The notes beneath the pieces are model-generated. The model was not told the origin of the DNA and searched no databases. It saw nothing but the letters and a program-made list of their open reading frames with translations. Source: Streptomyces sp. SLBN-31 (GTDB lineage Bacteria > Actinomycetota > Actinomycetes > Streptomycetales > Streptomycetaceae). Taken from it: a stretch of DNA of 64,000 bases. Below are positions 33,954 to 42,903 of this stretch, in pieces (the first letter of the stretch is position 1; each line of letters starts with the position of its first letter). The DNA lies in assembly GCF_006715395.1 (NCBI RefSeq), contig NZ_VFNC01000002.1, positions 3,100,001 to 3,164,000 on the forward strand. Direction: 5' to 3'. The position numbers were made by a program, and so were the translations under genes.

Positions 33954-34783
33954 CGACCGCCCTCACGCACCCGCCCGCGCGTTTCACCGACCTGCTGGCC
34001 GCCGAGTGGATCAAACTCCGTTCGCTGCGCTCCACTTACTGGGCCCTCGGCTCCAGCGCGCTGGCGCTGGTGGCCTTCAACGCGAACGCGGCCCGCGCCG
34101 ACTACGCCAACTACCCGCACTACGACGGCCCCGTCCTGCGCGACTTCGTGTATTGGGCGCTGCGGGACGCCTTCACCCAGGGCGCCGCCCTGATGCTGGT
34201 GCTGGCGGCGGCGAGCATCGGCGCGATCGCGGTCGTCGGCGAGTACGCGACGGGCCTGATCCGTACGACGTTCACCGCCGTGCCCGACCGGCGGGCGCTG
34301 ATGACGGCCAAGGTGGCCGTGGTGACGGCGGTGATGACGGTGTACGGCGCGGTCGTCGCCGGGGCCTCGTACGCGGTGACCCAGGCGATCCTCGACGACC
34401 GCGGCCAGGGCGTGCCGATCGGCCACCCGGGTGCCTGGCGGGTGGTCGCCGCGTCGGCGCTGCTGGCGCCGGTGAGCGCGCTGGTGGGGATGGGGCTGGG
34501 GGCGGTGGTCCGGCACAGTGCGACGACGATGGTGCTGACCACGTTCGTGCTGCTGCTCCTGCCGTCCTTCGTCACCGAGCGCTACCACTGGACGGCCTGC
34601 GTCCGGAACGCCCTTCCCTTCAACGCCTGGGTCCGCCTGGTGGACGTCGGGTACGGCACCCACCCCTTCACGCTCGTCCCGAGATACCCGACGACCGTGG
34701 GCGGCGCCTGGGTCGTGTTCGCGGTGTGGGCGGGGGTCTCGGCGGTGCTGACGGTGGTGGTCGTGGACCGCCGGGACGTGTGA
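33950..34783 (+). CDS. ABC exporter permease (ABC-2 type)
   Basis: 277 residues from ATG 33950, overlapping the ATPase stop by 4 bp, with CAGGAGAG upstream. About six hydrophobic helices, with the N-terminal LLAAEWIKLRSLRSTYWALG segment that is very typical of actinobacterial ABC-2 permeases. With the ATPase it forms an exporter for an unknown, possibly membrane-active, compound. Confidence 0.88.
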   Translation: MTTALTHPPARFTDLLAAEWIKLRSLRSTYWALGSSALALVAFNANAARADYANYPHYDGPVLRDFVYWALRDAFTQGAALMLVLAAASIGAIAVVGEYATGLIRTTFTAVPDRRALMTAKVAVVTAVMTVYGAVVAGASYAVTQAILDDRGQGVPIGHPGAWRVVAASALLAPVSALVGMGLGAVVRHSATTMVLTTFVLLLLPSFVTERYHWTACVRNALPFNAWVRLVDVGYGTHPFTLVPRYPTTVGGAWVVFAVWAGVSAVLTVVVVDRRDV

Positions 34784-34820
34784 GGAACCCGGGGGCGTGC
34801 TGAGGTGAACGCCCGACCTG

Positions 34821-35921
34821 TCAGTGAGCGCAGCGCGCGTAGCGGCGGGCCAGCGCGTGGAACGCCTCCTTCGACTCCCAGTGCCAGTCCGAACGGGGGT
34901 CGTCGGGGCGGTCCTTGATGGTCTTGGTGATGCTGTAACTGGCCATGTCGAGGTCCTTGCGCGGGTCGTCGGCGCGGTGCGGGGCGTCCGGGGTGACGAA
35001 CTCGAAGGCCATCGCCGCGTACAGGCCCATGGCCTCGAATACGCCCAACAGGTCCGTCAGATAGGCGGCCTGGGTGTGTTCGCTGCGCACGAGGTGGCCC
35101 TTGATCTCGCCCTTGTCGTAGTCCACGACGTCCCAGCCCATGCCACCCGCCTGCGGCGCGCCGTCGTAGGTGCAGCACCCGAACTCGGTGATGGCGAGGG
35201 GCTTGCCCCAGCGGAGATGGCGCCGCAACTCCCGTACGTGGTCGGCGTGGTGGGGGATGGAGGAGTAGTAGTCGATGCCGACGACGTCGAAGAGCCGCCA
35301 GTCGACCTGGTCGTCCTGGGCGGCGGCGTAGCTCAGCCGGCCCCGGAACACGGACCGGCCGAGGGCCGCCGCCCGCGCGGTGAAGCGGTCGAGGCGGCGC
35401 TGCATCCGTACGGGGTCAACGTTGCCCTTCCGCAGGTTCTCGACCCGCTCCAGGACCGTCGCGCCGGGCACGATGCCCGGCACGAACAGCCAGAACTCGC
35501 AGCCCACGCTGAAGTCGACGCTCGCGCCCTGCCGCCGCAGCCGCTCCGCGAACCGGCCGCACTCGGCAAGGTGCTCCAGGATGTCCCACTCGGGGGCGTC
35601 GGCGAGCGTGGGCTGCAGCCACACGTGCAGTCCGCGTTCGGCGGCCTCGGCGGCGGTGGCGGTGAGGCGTTCGACGCCGTCGCCGGTGACGTCGACGGTG
35701 TCGGCGTGCAGTTCGTCGCGGACGGCGCGGATGTCCCGGCGCATCCGGGCGGCGCTCCATGCCGTGCCGGGCGTCTCACCCTCACCGACGGTGTAGACGA
35801 CGCCCCGGTGGCGCAGGCCGTGACGTATGCCGGCCGCGGCCGGCCGGCTCGCGGCGGTGACCGAGACGGCCGCCGCAGCCGCCAGGAACCGCGCCCGGCT
35901 GATCCCGTTCGTCTTCTCCAT
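34821..35921 (-). CDS. Secreted glycosidase-like TIM-barrel protein
   Basis: 366 residues from ATG 35921; the open frame upstream overlaps the divergent beta-lactamase. The N-terminus SRARFLAAAAAVSVTAASRPAAA is a Tat-like signal. The mature part looks like a (beta/alpha)8 barrel: GVERLTATAAEAAERGLHVWLQP, then GCEFWLFVPG (~160) with a candidate acid/base Glu, VVGIDYYSS (~245) and LAITEFGCCTYDG (~290) with a candidate nucleophile Glu. This is the pattern of clan GH-A enzymes, but I cannot assign a CAZy family or substrate. Full length and probably active by these residues. Confidence 0.7.
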   Translation of the reverse strand: MEKTNGISRARFLAAAAAVSVTAASRPAAAGIRHGLRHRGVVYTVGEGETPGTAWSAARMRRDIRAVRDELHADTVDVTGDGVERLTATAAEAAERGLHVWLQPTLADAPEWDILEHLAECGRFAERLRRQGASVDFSVGCEFWLFVPGIVPGATVLERVENLRKGNVDPVRMQRRLDRFTARAAALGRSVFRGRLSYAAAQDDQVDWRLFDVVGIDYYSSIPHHADHVRELRRHLRWGKPLAITEFGCCTYDGAPQAGGMGWDVVDYDKGEIKGHLVRSEHTQAAYLTDLLGVFEAMGLYAAMAFEFVTPDAPHRADDPRKDLDMASYSITKTIKDRPDDPRSDWHWESKEAFHALARRYARCAH

Positions 35922-35984
35922 GCCCCCACTGTGGCGAGGGCGGCCGCGCGCCGCCGTCCGCCGATGGTCTACGGCCGGGCAACC

Positions 35985-36917
35985 ATGGGACGACCCACGG
36001 CGTCGCTCACTGAAGAGATCGTCGACGAGCCCCGAGCGAAGGAGAGCAAGATCCCCACCCGACGCAGCCTCCTCATGGCCGGCACCGCCACCGTCACCGC
36101 GCTCCTGACGAGCGCCCCCGCCCACGCCACCACAGGCCGACTGACCGAACTGGAGCGGGAACACGGCGCCCGCCTCGGTGTCTTCGCGCGCAACCTGCGC
36201 ACCCGGCACACCGTCTCGCACCGCGCCGACGAGCGCTTCCCGATCTGTTCGGTGTTCAAGACCCTGGCCGCCGCGGCCGTCCTGCGCGACCTGGACCGGC
36301 ACGGCGAGGTGCTCTCCCGGCGCATCCACTACACCCGGGACGACCTCGTGGACGGCGCCCCCGTCACCGGCACGGACGAGCATCTGGCGCACGGCATGAC
36401 GATCGCCGAGCTGTGCGACGCGGCCGTCCGCTACAGCGACAACTCCGCCGGCAACTTCCTGCTGCGCGAGCTGGGCGGCCCCACCGCGATCACCCGCTTC
36501 GCCCGCTCGCTCGGCGACCCGGTCACCCGCCTGGACCGCTGGGAACCGGAGCTCAACTCGGCCGAACCGGGCCGCCGCACGGACACCACCAGCCCGCGCG
36601 CGATCGGCCGCACCAACGCCCGGCTGCTGCTGGGCGACGCCCTGAACCGCACCGACCGGGCGCTGCTCACGCACTGGCTGCTGAACAACACGACCGGCGG
36701 CGCGCGCATCCGCGCCGGGGTGCCCGGAACCTGGACGGTCGCCGAGAAGACGGGCTCCGGTGCGTACGGCACCACCAACGACGTGGGCGTGGCCCGGACG
36801 CCGGACGGCGCCCCGATCGTGCTGTCCGTCCTGTCCACCAGGACGGACCGGGACGCCGCGTGGGACAACACCCTCATCGCCTCGACGGCCGGCGTGGTGG
36901 CGGACGCCCTCAGCTAG
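35985..36917 (+). CDS. Class A beta-lactamase
   Basis: 310 residues from ATG 35985. All class A motifs are present: SVFK (SxxK, active serine), SDN, EPELN (with the general-base Glu) and KTGSG. So it should hydrolyse beta-lactams outside the cell. PTRRSLLMAGTATVTALLT is a twin-arginine signal. The start is doubtful: the best ribosome site, GAAGGAG (36038-36044), stands 6 nt before an ATC codon (36051) that opens exactly at the usual N-terminus (IPTRRSLLMAG). ATGs at 35964 and 35985 have no ribosome site. Either ATC is used, or a former ATG has been lost. Overlaps the phosphatase gene end by 8 bp. Confidence 0.9.
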   Translation: MGRPTASLTEEIVDEPRAKESKIPTRRSLLMAGTATVTALLTSAPAHATTGRLTELEREHGARLGVFARNLRTRHTVSHRADERFPICSVFKTLAAAAVLRDLDRHGEVLSRRIHYTRDDLVDGAPVTGTDEHLAHGMTIAELCDAAVRYSDNSAGNFLLRELGGPTAITRFARSLGDPVTRLDRWEPELNSAEPGRRTDTTSPRAIGRTNARLLLGDALNRTDRALLTHWLLNNTTGGARIRAGVPGTWTVAEKTGSGAYGTTNDVGVARTPDGAPIVLSVLSTRTDRDAAWDNTLIASTAGVVADALS

Positions 36918-37344
36918 CGAAGTGGCGTACGTACCGTTTCTGCCACGGCGTCTCCACCGCGCGCCGGTCGTAGTGAAGCCGTACGAAGCCCACGGCCTCC
37001 TCGGCCGGTACGCCGTCCAGCACCGCCAGGCAGGCCAGCGCCGTGCCGGTGCGTCCCCGGCCGCCTCCGCAGGCGACCTCGACGCGCTCCCGCGCTGCCC
37101 GCTCCCAGGCCTCGGCCAGGGCGGCGCGGGCGGCCTGGCGGTCGGCGGGAAGGCGGAAGTCGGGCCAGCGCAGCCAGGTGGACTCCCAGGGCACGGACGG
37201 CGGCCGGCGGCCGAGGAGGTAGAGGGCGTACGAGGGCGCGGGCGCCGCGGGGTCGAGGGGGTGCCGCAGGCCGCGGCCGCGGACCAGCCGGCCCGACGGC
37301 AGCCGCAGCACACCGGGGTCGGTGGGTCGCCAGGTGTCCGTCAT
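36910..37344 (-). CDS. Protein-tyrosine/dual-specificity phosphatase-like protein
   Basis: 144 residues from ATG 37344, which overlaps the stop of the upstream GntR gene (ATGA). The phosphate-binding loop VACGGGRGRTGTALACLAVL (~90-109) contains the Cys-x5-Arg signature of cysteine phosphatases (here CGGGRGR, then TG). A likely general acid is in PDFRLPAD (~63-70). The protein is small, with only the core fold. The target may be a phosphoprotein or phosphosugar. Co-transcription with a GntR/FCD regulator is unusual for this family. Confidence 0.82.
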   Translation of the reverse strand: MTDTWRPTDPGVLRLPSGRLVRGRGLRHPLDPAAPAPSYALYLLGRRPPSVPWESTWLRWPDFRLPADRQAARAALAEAWERAARERVEVACGGGRGRTGTALACLAVLDGVPAEEAVGFVRLHYDRRAVETPWQKRYVRHFAS

Positions 37345-38045
37345 CGGGTCAGGGTACGGGCCTCGATGCCCCGGAAGTGGTGCTCCATGGCCCGCTGGGC
37401 GCCCGCGGCGTCCCGCGCGCGCAGGGCCGTCACGATGTCCCGGTGCCGGCGGACCGTCACCTCGGGCCGGGGGTCGTCCGTCCAGCCGCGGGCCGCGGCC
37501 ACCCTGCGGAAGACGGTCCAGAAGGCGCCGAGGAGCTGGGGAACGAGCGGGTTCCCGAGCGGAGCGTAGAGCAATTCGTGGAACTGGCGGTCGAGTTCGG
37601 GGAAGGGTCGGCCGGACCGGACCGCCTTCTCCATCCGGGCCACGACCGCCTCCAGCGCGTCCAGCTCCGCCTCGTCGGCCGAGCCGGCGATGCGCCGGAT
37701 CAGCCCCTCCTCCAGCACCTCCCGCACCTGGAGGATCTCGGCGAGGGCGCCGGTGTCGTCGTCGTGCCGGGCGAGGGTGCGGAAGGTGAGCCCGTCGACG
37801 AGCGGGGTGAGGGAGGCCTCGCCGACGTAGGTGCCGTAGCCGTGTCTGATCTCGACGATGTCGAGGGCCTGCAGGGCCTTGAGGGCCTCGCGCACGGAGT
37901 TGCGGCTGACCCCGAGGTCCTCCATCAGCTCGGCCTCCGTGGGCAGCGGGGCGCCCGGCCGCAGCCTGCGGTCGAGGATGAGCTGGACGACCGCGCGCCG
38001 GATGCGGCTGTTGCCGGTCTCCGGGTTCCTGGGCTGCGCGGACAT
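37341..38045 (-). CDS. GntR-family (FadR/FCD) regulator
   Basis: 234 residues from ATG 38045 (in-frame ATG 9 nt upstream also possible). Winged helix with LPTEAELMEDLGVSRNSVREALKALQALDIVEIRHGYGTYV (~31-71; quoted here only as a range marker LPTEAEL...GTYV) and a C-terminal all-helical FCD sensor domain with metal-binding-type residues (DRQFHELLY, and HRDIVTALRARD near the end). FCD regulators commonly sense sugar acids and related organic acids. It is divergent from an ABC importer and lyase operon, which it most likely represses until the substrate arrives. Confidence 0.9.
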   Translation of the reverse strand: MSAQPRNPETGNSRIRRAVVQLILDRRLRPGAPLPTEAELMEDLGVSRNSVREALKALQALDIVEIRHGYGTYVGEASLTPLVDGLTFRTLARHDDDTGALAEILQVREVLEEGLIRRIAGSADEAELDALEAVVARMEKAVRSGRPFPELDRQFHELLYAPLGNPLVPQLLGAFWTVFRRVAAARGWTDDPRPEVTVRRHRDIVTALRARDAAGAQRAMEHHFRGIEARTLTR

Positions 38046-38170
38046 GCGCCGCATCGTACGCGCGCCGGACGTCCCACGTCCCATGTCCGCCGCCGAGGTG
38101 CGTCAACTCCCGCCATTTCACACCGCCATTGGTGCGACCTCTGACGGCTGCGCCATTCGTGTGCGCGCCC

Positions 38171-38199
38171 TTGACCACCCCTTGGGCCGCTCCTAGGGT
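38171..38199 (+). promoter_or_regulatory. Promoter of the importer operon
   Basis: TTGACC (38171-38176) and TAGGGT (38194-38199) are spaced by 17 bp, close to the principal-sigma consensus. Transcription would start at about 38206, leaving an ~87-nt leader before GTG 38293. A CACC-GCCATT-GGTG element lies ~40 bp further upstream (about 38123-38136) and could belong to the GntR operator. Confidence 0.55.
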
Positions 38200-38292
38200 C
38201 ACGGCTGACGACCAGGACGTAGGACGTCGTATCTCCTCGCGACCGAGGGAACTCTTCGCGGGAACCCGCTGGAACTCTCCGCTGGAGGAACC

Positions 38293-39891
38293 GTGCATCG
38301 CCGGACCTTCCTGAAGCACACCGGCGCGCTGGGTGCGGCCGCCGCCGTCTCCGCATCGCTGTCGGCCTGCTCCTCCGGGCCCGAGTCCACCAACGACACC
38401 GGCGGTACGGGCGGCAAGGACCGCACGCTGACCGCCGTCATCGGCTACGGCAACGACGGCTCCTGGGACCCCACCCAGACCGCGTCCGCCTTCTGCATGG
38501 CCGCCAACAACCACATCTACGAAGGCCTCCTCGACACCGACCCCATCTCCCGCGAGCCGTACGCGGCGCTGGCGACCGAGATCCCGAAGGACGCGAACGC
38601 CACGTCGTGGAGGTTCACGCTGCGGGCCGGGGCGAAGTTCCACGACGGCAAGCCGGTCACCGCGGACGACGTCGTGTTCGTCTTCGACCGCATCCTCGAC
38701 CCGAAGACGCAGACCCTCGCCAAGGGCTTCTTCGCGAGCTGGCTGAAGGAGGTCCGCAGGATCGACGGGCGGACCGTCGAGCTGGTGCTCAAGTTCCCCT
38801 TCCCCGACGGACTTTCCCGGCTGACTCTGGCGAAGGTCATGCCGAGGCACGTCTTCTCGAAGCCGGGTGCCTGGGACAAGGCGACCGCCGGGCTCGCGAT
38901 CGGTTCGGGGCCGTACCGGCAGACCGCCCACCATCCGAAGTCCAACACCACCTTCGCCGCCTATCCGGACTACAACGGCCCGCGCAAACCGGCCTTCGCG
39001 AGGATGAACTGGCTGACGATCGTCGACGCGGCCCCGCGCGTCGCCCGGATCTCGGGTTCCAGCGCGGGAGCGCAGATCTCCGACAACATCCCCTACGCCA
39101 ACATCGAGCAGCTCGAGAGCAACGGACTGACGGTCGCGGGCGGCGCCGGGATGAACAACCTGTTCCTGATGTTCAACACCGCGCACAAGCCCTTCGACGA
39201 CGTGCGGGTGCGCCAGGCCCTGCACTACGCGATCGACACCGGCAAGATGATCGAGGTGGCGCTCAAGGGCCACGGCAAACCCTCGACGTCGTTCCTGAAC
39301 GAGGGCAACCCCGCCCACCGGCGCGCGAAGACCGTCTACGAGCACGACCCGGAGAAGGCGAAGGCGCTTCTGAAGGCGGCCGGGGTGAGCGGGCTGAGGA
39401 TCAACATCCTGGCGGTGAACGTCAGTTGGATCCTCGACTGCCTGCCCACGATCAAGGCGTCCTGGGACGCGATCGGCGTACGGACGACCCTGGACCCGCA
39501 GGAGACGACCGCCGTATTCACCAAGATGGACCAGAAGCAGGACTACCAGGTCGTCGCCGCCGCCTCGAACCCCAACCAGTTCGGCCTCGACGCCGACCTG
39601 ATCATGCACTACAACTACGGCCCCACCAACCTCTGGATGAACTACACCCGTTGGGCCGACGACGCCGTCGCCAGGCAGCTCTTCCGGGACATGGACCGGG
39701 CCACGCGGGAGCCGGACCCGGCCAGGAAGAAGACGATGGTCCAGGACTACATCGACACCGTCGCCGAACAGGCCGTGCTCTACCCGGTCGTCCACAACGA
39801 GCTGATGACGGCCTGGGACCCGAGGAAGCTCACCGGCATAAGGGCACAGCCCTACCCGGGCATCAACCTCCTGCGGGCGAAATGGGCCTGA
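38293..39891 (+). CDS. ABC transporter substrate-binding lipoprotein (SBP family 5)
   Basis: 532 residues from GTG 38293, with TGGAGGAACC directly upstream. The N-terminus combines a twin-arginine motif (RRTFLK) with a lipobox (SASLSAC, C26), so it is a Tat-exported lipoprotein. The body is a cluster C (DppA/OppA-like) binding protein with the TLRAGAKFHDGKPVTADDVVFVFDR-type block near residue 110-135. Such proteins import peptides, but also nickel, opines and, in SatA, sialic acid. Next to a NanA/DapA-type lyase and a sialidase remnant, a sugar acid is favoured. First gene of a five-gene operon. Confidence 0.9.
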   Translation: MHRRTFLKHTGALGAAAAVSASLSACSSGPESTNDTGGTGGKDRTLTAVIGYGNDGSWDPTQTASAFCMAANNHIYEGLLDTDPISREPYAALATEIPKDANATSWRFTLRAGAKFHDGKPVTADDVVFVFDRILDPKTQTLAKGFFASWLKEVRRIDGRTVELVLKFPFPDGLSRLTLAKVMPRHVFSKPGAWDKATAGLAIGSGPYRQTAHHPKSNTTFAAYPDYNGPRKPAFARMNWLTIVDAAPRVARISGSSAGAQISDNIPYANIEQLESNGLTVAGGAGMNNLFLMFNTAHKPFDDVRVRQALHYAIDTGKMIEVALKGHGKPSTSFLNEGNPAHRRAKTVYEHDPEKAKALLKAAGVSGLRINILAVNVSWILDCLPTIKASWDAIGVRTTLDPQETTAVFTKMDQKQDYQVVAAASNPNQFGLDADLIMHYNYGPTNLWMNYTRWADDAVARQLFRDMDRATREPDPARKKTMVQDYIDTVAEQAVLYPVVHNELMTAWDPRKLTGIRAQPYPGINLLRAKWA

Positions 39892-39895
39892 CGGG

Positions 39896-40855
39896 ATGAT
39901 CGCCGTCCTGCGCATCCTGCTGCGCCGCGTCGCCCTCCTCGTGCCGCTGATGCTCGGCATCGTGCTCTTCGTCTTCCTGGTGATGCGCTTCTCGGACGTC
40001 GACCCGGCCAGCGCGTTCTTCCAGGGCGCCAACCCCACCCCGCGGCAACTGCACGACTTCCGCGAGCGCAACGGCCTGCTGGACCCGCTGCCCGTCCGCT
40101 ACGTCCACTTCGTCGGCGACCTGCTCCACGGCGACCTGGGCACCAGCGCCCTGACCCGCGCCCCGGTCGTCGACCAGGTCACCACCGCGCTGCCCCTGAC
40201 CCTCCAACTCACCTTCCTGGGCCTCGGCATCGCGGTCGTCCTGTCGCTGCTCGGCGGAGTGACGGCCGCGATCCACCGGGACCGGCTGCCCGACCAGATC
40301 ATCCGCGTCGTCTCCCTCACCGGCGTCGCGGCCCCCGGCTTCTGGCTGGCGCTGCTGATGATCCAGTACCTGGCGGTCGACCAGGGCTGGTTCCCGACCG
40401 GCGGCTACATCAACCCGGCCGACTCGCTCACCGGCTGGCTGAAGACGATGACCCTGCCGGCGCTGGCGCTGTCCCTGCCGGTGGCGGCCCAGCTCACCCG
40501 GGTCGTACGGACGTCGGTGGTCGAGGAACTCGACAAGGACTACGTCCGCACGGCGATCGGCAGCGGACTGCCGCCGCGGGTCGTCGTGGGCCGCAACGTC
40601 CTGCGCAACGCCCTCATCAACCCGCTGACCGTGCTCGGCCTGCGGGTCGGCTACCTGCTCGGCGGCGCGGTCGTCATCGAGACGATCTTCTCGCTGCCCG
40701 GCATGGGCAAGCTGATGATCGACGCCGTGAAGAACGGCGACCCGGCCGTCGTCCAGGGCGTCGTCCTGACCACCGCGACCGGCTTCGTCGTCGTCAACCT
40801 CGTCATCGACGTGCTGTACCTGCTGGTCAACCCGCGACTGAGGGAAGCCACCTGA
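39896..40855 (+). CDS. ABC transporter permease (DppB-like)
   Basis: 319 residues. Six transmembrane helices, the first at residues ~10-30 followed by the large extracytoplasmic loop of DppB proteins. The coupling-helix motif VRTSVVEELDKDYVRTAIGSG (~200-220; E-x3-A-x2-G-like) contacts the ATPases. It ends exactly where the next gene begins, overlapping by one base. Confidence 0.93.
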   Translation: MIAVLRILLRRVALLVPLMLGIVLFVFLVMRFSDVDPASAFFQGANPTPRQLHDFRERNGLLDPLPVRYVHFVGDLLHGDLGTSALTRAPVVDQVTTALPLTLQLTFLGLGIAVVLSLLGGVTAAIHRDRLPDQIIRVVSLTGVAAPGFWLALLMIQYLAVDQGWFPTGGYINPADSLTGWLKTMTLPALALSLPVAAQLTRVVRTSVVEELDKDYVRTAIGSGLPPRVVVGRNVLRNALINPLTVLGLRVGYLLGGAVVIETIFSLPGMGKLMIDAVKNGDPAVVQGVVLTTATGFVVVNLVIDVLYLLVNPRLREAT

Positions 40856-42903
40856 TGTTCACGCGCGCACGGCTCACCGAGGTCCTCGCCCGCCCCGGCA
40901 TCCGCCTGCGCGGCCTGCGCCGGCTGACCCCGCCGTCGAAGGCCGCCGTGTGCTTCCTGACGGTGGTGGTACTGGTGGCGGTGCTCGCCCCGCTGATCGC
41001 GCCGGACGACCCCCTCGACCAGCAGGTGCCCGCCGGCGGCACCGGGCACCCCTCCGCCGGGCACTGGATGGGCCAGGACAGCCTCGGCCGGGACATCCTC
41101 AGCCGGCTCATGTACGGGGCCCGCTGGTCGCTGGCGATCGGCCTCGGGGCGACGGCCCTCGCGCTGGTCGTCGGCGCGCTGATCGGCGCCGTGGCGGCGA
41201 CCTCCCGCAAGGCCGTCGACGAGACGCTGATGCGCTGCCTGGACGTGGTGATGGCGTTCCCGGGCATCGCGCTGGCCGCCGTGCTGGTGGCCGTGTTCGG
41301 CGGCGGCATCACCGTGCTGATCTGCGCGATCGCGTTCCTGTTCACCCCACCCGTGGCGCGCGTAGTGCGGGCCAACGTCCTCGACCAGTACGGCGAGGAC
41401 TACGTGACGGCGGAACGGGTCATCGGCGCGCGCACCCCGCACATCGTGCTCAGGCACGTGGCCGTCAACTGTGCCGCTCCGGTCCTGGTGTTCTGCACCG
41501 TGCAGGTCGCCGAGGCCATCGTCTTCGAGGCGTCGCTGTCCTTCATCGGGGCGGGGGTGCGGCCGCCCGACCCGTCGTGGGGCAGCGTCATCGCCGACGG
41601 CAAGAACATGGTGCTGACCGGGGGGTGGTGGGCCACGGTCTTTCCGGGGCTGCTGATGCTGGTGACCGTGTTGTCGCTGAACATCCTCTCCGAGGGGGTG
41701 TCGGACGCGTGGGCCTCGCCGGCCGGGCGGCAAGTGGGGTTGGCATCCGACGAGGACCGCTGGGAGGCGCCGGAGGCGGGGAGCGGGGAGGTGTTGGCGC
41801 TGCCGGGGCTGGTGGAGGCGGCGGCGAGGTTGCGGGGGCGGCGCGCGGGAGAGGGTGCCATGGGGGGTGGTTCGGCGGGTGCGGCGTCGTCCGGGCCGGT
41901 CGCGCAGTTCCCCGCGCCCCTACGGGGCCCTGCCCCACCGTCGGTCTTGAGCGTGGAGAGCCTTGCCATCGGGTTTGAGGGGCGCCACGGCGGTGTTGAC
42001 ATCGTCGACGGGATCTCCTTCGACGTGCGTCCCGGGGAGGTTCTCGGGCTGGTGGGTGAGTCGGGGTGTGGGAAGTCGCTCACCGCGCTGACGGTCATGG
42101 GGCTGCAGCCCCGCGGTGCTCGCGTCGGCGGTCATGTGCGGTTCCAGGGGCGGGAGTTGCTCTCCCTGTCCCCCCGCGTACGCCGCCGTCTCCTCGGGCA
42201 CGAGATGGCGATGGTCTACCAGGACGCGCTGTCCTCGCTCAACCCCGCGATGACCGTCCGCGCGCAGCTCAAGCAGGTCGTACGGCGTGGTGGTCGCCGT
42301 AGCCCCGCGGAGTTGCTGACGATGGTCGGGCTCGACCCGGCCCGGACCCTGCGGAGTTATCCGCACGAGCTGTCCGGCGGGCAGCGGCAGCGTGTGCTGA
42401 TCGCCATGGCGCTGTCCCGGGATCCGAAGCTGATCGTCGCCGACGAGCCGACGACCGCGCTGGACGTCACCGTCCAGGCGCAGGTGATGGAGCTGCTGCT
42501 GCGCCTGCGCGGGGAGTTGGGCTTCGCGCTGGTCCTCGTCTCGCACGACCTGGCGCTGGTGGCCGACGTCACCGACCGGGTGGCGGTGATGTACGGCGGG
42601 CAGATCGTGGAGACGGGCGTGACCGCCGATCTGGTGGAGGCGCCGGCCCACCACTACACCCGCGGCCTGCTCGGCAGTGTGCTGTCGCTGGAGTCGGCGG
42701 CCGCCCGCATGACGCAGATCAGGGGCGTCGTCCCCTCCCCCGCCGACTTCCCGGCGGGCTGCCGCTTCGCCGACCGCTGTCCGCGGGCGACGGAGGTGTG
42801 CCGCGCGACGGCGCCCGCCCTGCTGGGCACCCCCACCCATGCGGCGGCCTGTCACCACCCGGCGGTCGAACTCGTGGCGTCGGAGCCGGAGGCCGTGCAG
42901 TGA
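40855..42903 (+). CDS. Fused ABC permease (DppC-like) and ATPase (DppD-like)
   Basis: 682 residues. Residues 1-~290 are a complete DppC-type permease (six helices; the EAA-like loop is NVLDQYGEDYVTAERVIGAR). Residues ~362-682 are a complete DppD-type ATPase with Walker A GLVGESGCGKSLTAL (~398), signature LSGGQRQRVLIAMALS (~505), Walker B LIVADEPTTALD (~530) and the C-terminal oligopeptide-transporter cysteine cluster (CRFADRCPRATEVC). The ~70-residue linker is low complexity and contains VAQFPAPLRGP, the translation of the dispersed intergenic repeat. These are normally two genes, so the fusion seems to come from loss of the permease stop and read-through of the spacer. Confidence 0.92.
   Translation: MFTRARLTEVLARPGIRLRGLRRLTPPSKAAVCFLTVVVLVAVLAPLIAPDDPLDQQVPAGGTGHPSAGHWMGQDSLGRDILSRLMYGARWSLAIGLGATALALVVGALIGAVAATSRKAVDETLMRCLDVVMAFPGIALAAVLVAVFGGGITVLICAIAFLFTPPVARVVRANVLDQYGEDYVTAERVIGARTPHIVLRHVAVNCAAPVLVFCTVQVAEAIVFEASLSFIGAGVRPPDPSWGSVIADGKNMVLTGGWWATVFPGLLMLVTVLSLNILSEGVSDAWASPAGRQVGLASDEDRWEAPEAGSGEVLALPGLVEAAARLRGRRAGEGAMGGGSAGAASSGPVAQFPAPLRGPAPPSVLSVESLAIGFEGRHGGVDIVDGISFDVRPGEVLGLVGESGCGKSLTALTVMGLQPRGARVGGHVRFQGRELLSLSPRVRRRLLGHEMAMVYQDALSSLNPAMTVRAQLKQVVRRGGRRSPAELLTMVGLDPARTLRSYPHELSGGQRQRVLIAMALSRDPKLIVADEPTTALDVTVQAQVMELLLRLRGELGFALVLVSHDLALVADVTDRVAVMYGGQIVETGVTADLVEAPAHHYTRGLLGSVLSLESAAARMTQIRGVVPSPADFPAGCRFADRCPRATEVCRATAPALLGTPTHAAACHHPAVELVASEPEAVQ
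41898..41929 (+). repeat. Dispersed Streptomyces intergenic repeat, copy 3, inside a coding region
   Basis: The same core as the copies at 4907 and 7825, here with the complementary GGGGCC arm, and translated as VAQFPAPLRG in the linker of the fused permease-ATPase. The repeat is normally non-coding, so its position marks a former intergenic spacer. Confidence 0.75.
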
